NCBI GenBank assembly: GCA_023132075.1
Contig: JAGLYT010000013.1
Coordinates: 1-13,389, forward strand
Origin: JAGLHV01 sp023132075 [NCBI: bacterium]
Lineage (GTDB): Bacteria; CBDUZB01; JAGLHV01
DNA length: 13,389 bases
Reading direction: 5' to 3'
Shown: positions 8,153 through 13,389 of the stretch, one piece after another
Position numbering within the stretch: position 1 is the first letter of the stretch
Layout: each line of letters opens with the position of its first letter
The notes under the pieces: model-generated
Database searches by the model: none
What the model saw: the letters and a program-made list of their open reading frames with translations, nothing else
Told to the model about the DNA's origin: nothing
Position numbers and translations under genes: made by a program

Positions 8153-8617
8153 TTAAGATATAAATCCCGCTTTTTCAAATAAATTTTCCTGATAACCTTT
8201 AGTCCAATCAGCAGATTTGCCTTCCGAAAAAATATCAAAAATCTTATCGTAGCTTCTAATTACCTCATCAATTGACATTTTAAAGGCAGTAACTTTCTGG
8301 TTGCAATCACCTATTCCTTCCGCATAAATTACTAATGGATAAATTCCATTCGATTGATCTACTACGACAAATCCTAAATCTTCTTTTAAGGGAAAAATTT
8401 CCAGAAAATAGTCTTTTTTAAAATGTGATTTTTTTCCAATGTTGTCTTTCAATTCTTTAAGAGCCATTAACCCTAAATCTTTATCAAAGTCAACTGAGCA
8501 AAGAAAACTCCTTAAAGAATAACAAATCACATACCTGTAACAGACAGGATACTCCTGCTTTTCGTCTTTTCCCAAAAACCACTCGCCTTCTTTCATGATT
8601 TTCAAATTTCTTGGCAT
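8153..8617 (-). CDS. small soluble protein of unknown function
   Basis: This 154-residue protein has no recognisable family. It has no signal peptide or long membrane segment, so it is probably cytosolic. It appears mixed alpha/beta, with a beta-rich centre (YFLEIFPLKEDLGFVVVD and IYPLVIYAEGIG, about residues 70-100) and a helical C-terminal part (VTAFKMSIDEVIRSYDKIFDIF). Cysteines at 26, 32, 40 and 104 form no obvious metal motif. The only Shine-Dalgarno candidate before the ATG is a run of seven G, 4 bases away. An alternative start at Met8 has no better site. It lies about 180 bases after the ATPase gene and 120 bases before the barrel gene, so its operon membership is unclear. The open frame and codon use look genuine, but a role cannot be assigned. 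Confidence 0.7.
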   Translation of the reverse strand: MPRNLKIMKEGEWFLGKDEKQEYPVCYRYVICYSLRSFLCSVDFDKDLGLMALKELKDNIGKKSHFKKDYFLEIFPLKEDLGFVVVDQSNGIYPLVIYAEGIGDCNQKVTAFKMSIDEVIRSYDKIFDIFSEGKSADWTKGYQENLFEKAGFIS

Positions 8618-8621
8618 TATT

Positions 8622-8635
8622 CCCCCCCTTTTTTT
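8622..8635 (-). promoter_or_regulatory. A7G7 homopolymer tract at the ribosome-binding site
   Basis: On the minus strand seven A (8629-8635) are followed by seven G (8622-8628), then AATA and the ATG. The G run is in the Shine-Dalgarno position. Such tracts change length by polymerase slippage, which would alter Shine-Dalgarno spacing or strength. Confidence 0.5.
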
Positions 8636-8796
8636 ATTGTTTTTGTTTGTTTTTACAATTAATAAAGTGAAATTCTTACCTTATTGTATTTTAGCGGCTA
8701 CCAGACTCCCAGAAATACCAGTGCAACTCCCGCTCTTTCTTGTTTTTCTTTTAGACTATTTTAATGTATTTATACCAAAAAATGCATACTTAAAAA
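8636..8796. other. AT-rich intergenic stretch with short GC-richer repeats
   Basis: This is the gap between the ATPase stop and the small unknown gene. No hairpin terminator and no convincing promoter is visible. A locally GC-richer patch contains two direct repeats: TACCAG at 8699-8704 and 8716-8721, and ACTCCC at 8705-8710 and 8726-8731. It may be degenerate sequence. Confidence 0.35.
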
Positions 8797-9927
8797 TTAA
8801 CTGATAAATTCAATATAATTATTCGGTGATATTAAATGATACTCGGATTCTTTATACGTTTTGCACCATTCTTTTGGTGGTTTTAGTTTTTTATCCTGCC
8901 ACTTTATTTCATAACCAAACAACTTTCCACTGGATTCTTCAATCAAATCTATTTCTTTTTTATCATACGTTCTCCAAAAATAATTATTAGACAATATGCT
9001 GTAATATTCCTGTTTTTTAATTCTTTCCATAATTATATAATTCTCCCATAACTCACCTATATCATTACGCATGGTCAATGGATTGAAATTATTAATTAAG
9101 GCATTTCTTATACCAACATCATAAAAATAATACCTTGGATTTTTTGATACTTCTTTGCGAAGATTACGACTAAATCCTCTTAGCTTAAAAATAACAAATG
9201 TTTTCTCTAATAAGTCAAGATATCTGTCAATCGTGTTTTTACTCATCCCTAATTGGCTTCCCAATTCGTTAAAAGAAACTTCTTTTCCAATTTGAAATGC
9301 TAATAACTGCAAGAGCCGGATTATCTTATCAGAATGTCTGATACCATCAAGTTCTAAAATATCCCGGTAAAGATAAGATTCCACAATTTCCCGTAAATAT
9401 AAAACCCTTTGGCTATTATCACTATTAACAACCACTTCCGGATAGGACCCATAAATTAATCTTTCTTCTAAACGAGCTTTTGTTTGGACCCTTGTTTCAA
9501 TGGCATTAATTTCCAGTTGCGCAAGTGGAAACATTTTAAGAGTATGTTTCCGTCCGGTAAGTGGTTCTCCTATCTGTTTTGCCAAATCAAAAGAGGACGA
9601 ACCGGTTGCAATAACTTTTATCATAGGAAGATGATCAAGAATTAACTTTATATTCAATCCAATATTTTTTATTTTCTGCGCCTCATCAATTAGTAATAAC
9701 TTTTTATCCCCTACAAAAGAACGCAATTTTTCAATAGACTGACTACTCAAATATTCCTGTACATTTATATCATCACCATTAACAAACAAATATTGTTCTT
9801 TTATTCCTTTTAAAAATTGCTTTAAAAGAGTAGTCTTACCACATCTTCTTGGCCCATAAACAATTACTGCCTTTTCCGGGCCAAGAAATTTGTGAATATT
9901 TTTTAATTGGTATTGTGGAATATACAT
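8797..9927 (-). CDS. AAA_14/DUF4143-type ATPase
   Basis: The 376-residue length is normal for this family of widespread prokaryotic ATPases. Walker A is GPRRCGKTT (about residues 25-33), Walker B is LLLIDEAQ (77-84), and a sensor-like ATGSSS lies at 107-112, followed by the usual LTGRKHTLKMFPL. A winged-helix segment covers about 215-250 (VSFNELGSQLGMSKNTIDRYLDLLE). The C-terminal DUF4143 part resembles a PD-(D/E)xK nuclease fold, with KKEIDLI (324-330; Asp327) and YEIKW (339-343; Glu340 and Lys342). The biological role of the family is poorly defined, with proposed links to toxin-antitoxin or mobile DNA, so I assign no function. The ATG at 9925-9927 has a modest GGTGAG upstream. The gene has its own consensus promoter overlapped by a palindrome, which suggests autoregulation, and it looks like an independent cassette between the A2M gene and the barrel operon. 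Confidence 0.92.
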   Translation of the reverse strand: MYIPQYQLKNIHKFLGPEKAVIVYGPRRCGKTTLLKQFLKGIKEQYLFVNGDDINVQEYLSSQSIEKLRSFVGDKKLLLIDEAQKIKNIGLNIKLILDHLPMIKVIATGSSSFDLAKQIGEPLTGRKHTLKMFPLAQLEINAIETRVQTKARLEERLIYGSYPEVVVNSDNSQRVLYLREIVESYLYRDILELDGIRHSDKIIRLLQLLAFQIGKEVSFNELGSQLGMSKNTIDRYLDLLEKTFVIFKLRGFSRNLRKEVSKNPRYYFYDVGIRNALINNFNPLTMRNDIGELWENYIIMERIKKQEYYSILSNNYFWRTYDKKEIDLIEESSGKLFGYEIKWQDKKLKPPKEWCKTYKESEYHLISPNNYIEFIS

Positions 9928-9943
9928 AACTCACCATATTTAT

Positions 9944-9975
9944 TATAATTTAGTCACTTAGTTGACTAAATTATA
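9944..9975. repeat. 13-bp inverted repeat over the -10 and start site, probable operator
   Basis: The arms at 9944-9956 (TATAATTTAGTCA) and 9963-9975 are perfect complements separated by 6 bases. The repeat contains the whole -10 of the ATPase promoter and the predicted transcription start, so a bound protein should block initiation. The regulator is unknown; the winged-helix part of the ATPase itself is one candidate. Confidence 0.7.
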
Positions 9976-9998
9976 TATTATTTATTCCTTTTTGTCAA
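9970..9998 (-). promoter_or_regulatory. perfect sigmaA promoter of the ATPase gene
   Basis: On the minus strand, TTGACA (9993-9998) and TATAAT (9970-9975) are exact consensus hexamers with a 17-bp spacer. The predicted start near 9963 gives a leader of about 36 bases. An unregulated promoter this strong would be unusual for such an ATPase, which fits with the overlapping inverted repeat being a repressor site. Confidence 0.88.
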
Positions 9999-10018
9999 CA
10001 AAATTTCATTGACAAAAA
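9989..10018. repeat. 10-bp inverted repeat over the -35 of the ATPase promoter
   Basis: TTTTTGTCAA (9989-9998) and TTGACAAAAA (10009-10018) are perfect complements around a 10-base loop. One arm contains the -35 hexamer. The stem is AT-rich and lacks a following T tract in the minus direction, so it is a poor terminator for the upstream gene. It may be a second protein-binding site. Confidence 0.45.
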
Positions 10019-10063
10019 CCAATCCGGGAATAAACTTAACCTTATCAGTTGTATTTGCCTTTC

Positions 10064-13000
10064 TTATTCAACCACCTCAATGATAAATCCGGCACTGTGG
10101 GCAGTCATTTCCGGGGAATACATCGATTGCAAGGTGGCCGCACCCATACGATAAACGCCCGGCTTGGTCGGTTTTAATCTATAGCGTAAAATATATTCCC
10201 CGTGAGGAAGCCGGCTCATAAAAAAGTTAGTTAATGAATCCCGCGGCTCTTCATAAAAGCGTAACGATTCATACTTCCAACCGCTCAACAGGGTTTCTGC
10301 CTCAAAACCAGCCGCTTTAGGATCTTTAAGATGCATATATTCAAATTGACTGCGGGTATTAATCTTAAGCTGTACCTCTATTTGCTCACCTACCCGAACC
10401 TTTGTTCCTGATTTTACCGGTTTTAAACGGTATCTTTTCCCCTCTTTTACTCTGCGGTAAAATTTACGCTTTAACTCCAGCATACCCGGGGTAGACGCTT
10501 CCGGTATTTGGTCGGTGGAATAAATCCAGGTAAGACTGGCAAAAGCAAGCCCCGGACCTTCTTTTTTTATGGCAACTTTTTGTTTTTCCGGAGTAATTTT
10601 AAACCCTTTCTCCTGCCAGCGTAGAGGCTCTTCCAGCCAGTCATCTGCTTTAACTACTACCGAATCAGTCATTTCACCCCATTTTATCCGGAACATCTCA
10701 TCAGCAGCCAATGCCCCGCGCTGATTTAAATAATCAAGCAAAGCATATACTGCCGCAGTAGAAGCCTTGGTGGATTTCCAAACAGTTCCTTTACGGTTAA
10801 ATAAAAGCCATTGCACCATACCCGGAATGAGTTTATCTTTGGGACGTACTTCCTGCAGTGTACGCAGAAAAAAGGCGTGCTTTTCCACTGTATCGGAATA
10901 CCAGACCCAGGAATATTTTTCCGGTGTCCAATAAGCACCTGCTATGGGGTCTTCTCTTACCCCGTCCATAGCCATATCCAGAATCTCCTCCGCTCTTTTT
11001 TTATTTCCTAATCGCAGGTGAGTATAAGAAAGATACGCTTTACCTAACGGGGTTAACGCATGGATATGCCGCTCTAAAAACACTACCCAGGATTTTGCTG
11101 CCTGATGACCTTCTCCGGCGGCAGAAAATTCCCCTACAGGATAAGAAGTTACTACATAAGCAGCATAAGCTACCAGGGTTAAATACCTCTCTTCCGCTTT
11201 TAATTTTAAAGGGATTTCTTTGTTTACATAACGCAAAGCCTTTTGAATCATATCCCTGGGCACCTTTACCCCGTAACGCCTTGCTTCGGCAAAACCGGCA
11301 AGAATATAAAGGGTCATATAAGCATCCTCTTTTCCTCCCGGCCACCAGGGAAACGCCCCGTTAGAAAGCTGTGCCGCTTTTAATTTAGCTAAATTTCTTT
11401 CCTTTTGTCTTTGCACAACCTTGGGGTCAAGTAAATCAATCGTAGGAAAACAGGTCGGACGGCCTTCCGATTGCCAGAGCCAGGGTGTCTCCATTAAACT
11501 AAGCAGTCTTTTAGGGTCATCTTTTTCCCATGCAGGAGTGACCGTCTTACGCCTGGGAATTTTACTCACCGCTTTACGCAAGGCAGGATGTTTTTTGTAA
11601 ATTTCGTTAACTATACTTAAAGGTACATACTTATTTAATATTTGCTCTACACAGTTATAAGGATACTGAATAAGAAAAGGCATTGTATTTAAAATACTTA
11701 GCGCTAATTGCGGGTCAACCTGAAGCACCATCGATTCATTAATTCTGGTAGAATCTGCTTTAAGGGCAATTTCCAATTTTTTAGTTTCATTTCCTGACAA
11801 AGTAGTAATTGCCGATTCAATCAGCCTCTGCCGGGAAGGAAGAATGGGAAGCTCTCTCTCCTCGGCATCAGAGAGTTTATCCGCCATTGCCACTACCCTT
11901 ACCTTGTAGGTACTTATCCCCTCCGGTATTTCTACTGTCCAGTTAAAACTCTTTAAACTATGAGGAGATATTTTGAAAGGTTGTTTATTATTTTTAAGCT
12001 TCAATTTCTGATTAATTAATTTATTATTTTCACTAATTTCAATGACTACTTCCCCTTCCATACTTTTTTCCGATTCATTATGCACTATTGCCGTAACCGT
12101 CCCTTTATCTTTTTCCCTAAAAAAACGCGGCAAATCGGCACGCACCATCAATTCTTTTTTGGTAACGGCTTCTTCGGTTAAAATTCCTTCTTTTATATCT
12201 TTAGTAAAAGCAAAGAGTTTTACTTTCCAGCCGGTAAGCTGCTCGGGCACGGTAAACGTAAATTTTTTAGTACCGTTACTTCCGGTGATAATATGCGGTT
12301 TAAAAAAAGCTGTATCGGCAAATTCTTTCCTTGTTTTTACCTTTGCTGCCTGTTTGTGTTTTTTTCCTTCTCCTCCCAACCCCCCTATTTCTTCTTTTCT
12401 AATGCTTTTTTCCATCGTAGCTGATTGAGGCATTGCCGCCAACTTATCAGCACAAACTTCCCTCTCGGAAAGCTCATATAACCCTTTTCCTCTCCCGCTG
12501 TATCCAAATTCCCTTACCCATGTTCTTGCCGTACGCAAGTGGGGAAGAGCGGGTTTTCGGGGAGGTTGACGGAAAGCTTTAAGTAACTTTTGCAGTAACC
12601 CCTCGGTAATAGGCAAACTAACACTATAGGGATTAAAAACGGAATTTACACCATAAGCCGGTGCCGGCCGTAAATTATAAAGCCAGCTCAACCAGAGATT
12701 GTTAGAGGTTAAATAATATTCCAGGGAACGGTCATACATCAAAGCTAATACTTCCCCTTTTACCGGCTGTTTTTTCCAGTCATTAATTTTTATTCCCCAG
12801 GTAATTTTTTCCCCGGGTTTCAATTCTTTTTTAAAAGGAGTAAGGACAAGGTTAAGTTTTTTCTCTTTCCAGGGAACAGCAACCGTCGTCTGGCCATAAT
12901 GAACCTCCAAATTTTTTACCCCAAACCAGCGCAGGGTAAACCCTCCTTTCATTTTCCTGGTTACCGGAATCTGGATTAATCTTACCGGTTGATTCCCGTT

Positions 13001-13389
13001 AATCAGTATTTGTTTTAAGAAATGCGTACCGGCCCAAACTTCCAAATGATAAATCTCGCCGGCTAATCCGGACCCGATAATAAAACGGGCTATTTCGCCT
13101 ACTTTATATTCATCCTTTTCTACCAGCATTACCGAGGCGGCATTTATCGGGACGGCTTCTTTTCTGTTTTTTGCCACAACAAAAATCTTAGATTGCTCTA
13201 CCTTTCCACCCCAACTGTCAAATGATTCCTCTACCAGACGATAAGTTCCCGGTAAAAGAGGATTGATTTTTACCAATGCCTCGCCCTCTTTATTATGTCT
13301 AATCTTTCCCTGAGCTACTAATTCTCCGTTAGGCACATCTTTTAATTGCACATCCAGAGGAGGTAACCAATCCCCAAAATTCCCGGCAT
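10064..13389 (-). CDS. bacterial alpha-2-macroglobulin family protein, 5' end outside window
   Basis: About 1,107 codons of a large exported protease-trap protein are present. The frame is open to the right edge, so the GTG at 13349-13351 is internal; in-frame AGNFGDWLPPLD precedes it. Numbering that Val as 1: macroglobulin-like beta domains occupy about 1-250, followed by a low-complexity linker (about 300-345, MEKSIRKEEIGGLGGEGKK) where a protease-exposed bait-like segment would fall. RKEFADTAFFKPHI and LTGWKVKLFAFTKD (341-385) are hallmarks of the central A2M domain. The thioester motif is CVEQ at 567-570 (11642-11653) in QYPYNCVEQ. An alpha-helical thioester domain follows, with SNGAFPWWPGG and AYMTLYILAGFAEARRYG, and then a C-terminal beta domain ending in HSAGFIIEVVE. 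Cys and Gln of the thioester are retained, so covalent capture is plausible. The signal peptide or lipobox would lie upstream. Unlike the E. coli yfhM locus, no pbpC follows. No GC-rich terminator is visible after the stop. Confidence 0.93.
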   Translation of the reverse strand, partial: AGNFGDWLPPLDVQLKDVPNGELVAQGKIRHNKEGEALVKINPLLPGTYRLVEESFDSWGGKVEQSKIFVVAKNRKEAVPINAASVMLVEKDEYKVGEIARFIIGSGLAGEIYHLEVWAGTHFLKQILINGNQPVRLIQIPVTRKMKGGFTLRWFGVKNLEVHYGQTTVAVPWKEKKLNLVLTPFKKELKPGEKITWGIKINDWKKQPVKGEVLALMYDRSLEYYLTSNNLWLSWLYNLRPAPAYGVNSVFNPYSVSLPITEGLLQKLLKAFRQPPRKPALPHLRTARTWVREFGYSGRGKGLYELSEREVCADKLAAMPQSATMEKSIRKEEIGGLGGEGKKHKQAAKVKTRKEFADTAFFKPHIITGSNGTKKFTFTVPEQLTGWKVKLFAFTKDIKEGILTEEAVTKKELMVRADLPRFFREKDKGTVTAIVHNESEKSMEGEVVIEISENNKLINQKLKLKNNKQPFKISPHSLKSFNWTVEIPEGISTYKVRVVAMADKLSDAEERELPILPSRQRLIESAITTLSGNETKKLEIALKADSTRINESMVLQVDPQLALSILNTMPFLIQYPYNCVEQILNKYVPLSIVNEIYKKHPALRKAVSKIPRRKTVTPAWEKDDPKRLLSLMETPWLWQSEGRPTCFPTIDLLDPKVVQRQKERNLAKLKAAQLSNGAFPWWPGGKEDAYMTLYILAGFAEARRYGVKVPRDMIQKALRYVNKEIPLKLKAEERYLTLVAYAAYVVTSYPVGEFSAAGEGHQAAKSWVVFLERHIHALTPLGKAYLSYTHLRLGNKKRAEEILDMAMDGVREDPIAGAYWTPEKYSWVWYSDTVEKHAFFLRTLQEVRPKDKLIPGMVQWLLFNRKGTVWKSTKASTAAVYALLDYLNQRGALAADEMFRIKWGEMTDSVVVKADDWLEEPLRWQEKGFKITPEKQKVAIKKEGPGLAFASLTWIYSTDQIPEASTPGMLELKRKFYRRVKEGKRYRLKPVKSGTKVRVGEQIEVQLKINTRSQFEYMHLKDPKAAGFEAETLLSGWKYESLRFYEEPRDSLTNFFMSRLPHGEYILRYRLKPTKPGVYRMGAATLQSMYSPEMTAHSAGFIIEVVE

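Noticed and set aside
8595-8804. Plus-strand open frame of 69 codons spanning the gap next to the small unknown gene
   Set aside because: Starts inside the neighbouring gene, has no ribosome-binding site, and would be the only plus-strand gene; Phe/Leu-rich product typical of AT-rich noise.
12042-12428. Plus-strand open frame of 128 codons
   Set aside because: Antisense to the A2M gene, no Shine-Dalgarno context, low-complexity Ser/Phe-rich product.
13349-13351. GTG as the start of the A2M gene
   Set aside because: The frame stays open to the window edge with A2M-like sequence before it, so this is an internal Val codon.

Overview
This is an AT-rich bacterial window with every supportable gene on the minus strand, so it reads from right to left. 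The host looks like a Gram-negative bacterium. It has a predicted outer-membrane beta-barrel, exported proteins and a bacterial alpha-2-macroglobulin, together with a groESL operon under HrcA/CIRCE-type control. CIRCE is typical of Firmicutes but also occurs in many other phyla. An uncultivated low-GC diderm lineage fits, but the sequence alone does not give me a phylum.

Layout from the right edge. (1) 13389-10064 is the C-terminal two-thirds or so of an alpha-2-macroglobulin-family protein with a CxEQ thioester motif; its 5' end lies outside the window. (2) 9927-8797 is an AAA_14/DUF4143-type ATPase, behind a perfect -35/-10 promoter overlapped by a 13-bp inverted repeat. (3) 8617-8153 is a small protein I do not recognise; its ribosome-binding region is an A7G7 homopolymer tract. 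(4) 8032-5098 is a tightly spaced two-gene unit coding for a predicted outer-membrane beta-barrel and an exported coiled-coil protein, neither recognised. (5) 5028-2931 is groES-groL, with a perfect promoter and a perfect CIRCE operator, closed by a strong intrinsic terminator. (6) 2741-1 is dnaE, the replicative DNA polymerase III alpha subunit, with its own promoter just after the gro terminator; its 3' end is cut by the left edge.

GroES/GroEL and DnaE are housekeeping functions. The region from 5098 to 13389 is mostly envelope-related (A2M, beta-barrel, exported coiled-coil protein) and interrupted by the ATPase and the small unknown gene. No RNA gene, IS element, CRISPR array or phage module was seen. 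No intergenic gap exceeds about 210 bases.

The regulatory DNA is the most striking part. Three minus-strand promoters with near-perfect or perfect hexamers and 17-bp spacers are each overlapped by a palindrome. One of these palindromes, CIRCE, is followed directly by an 11-T tract and could also end transcripts arriving from the upstream operon. The most likely undescribed system is the beta-barrel plus exported coiled-coil pair.
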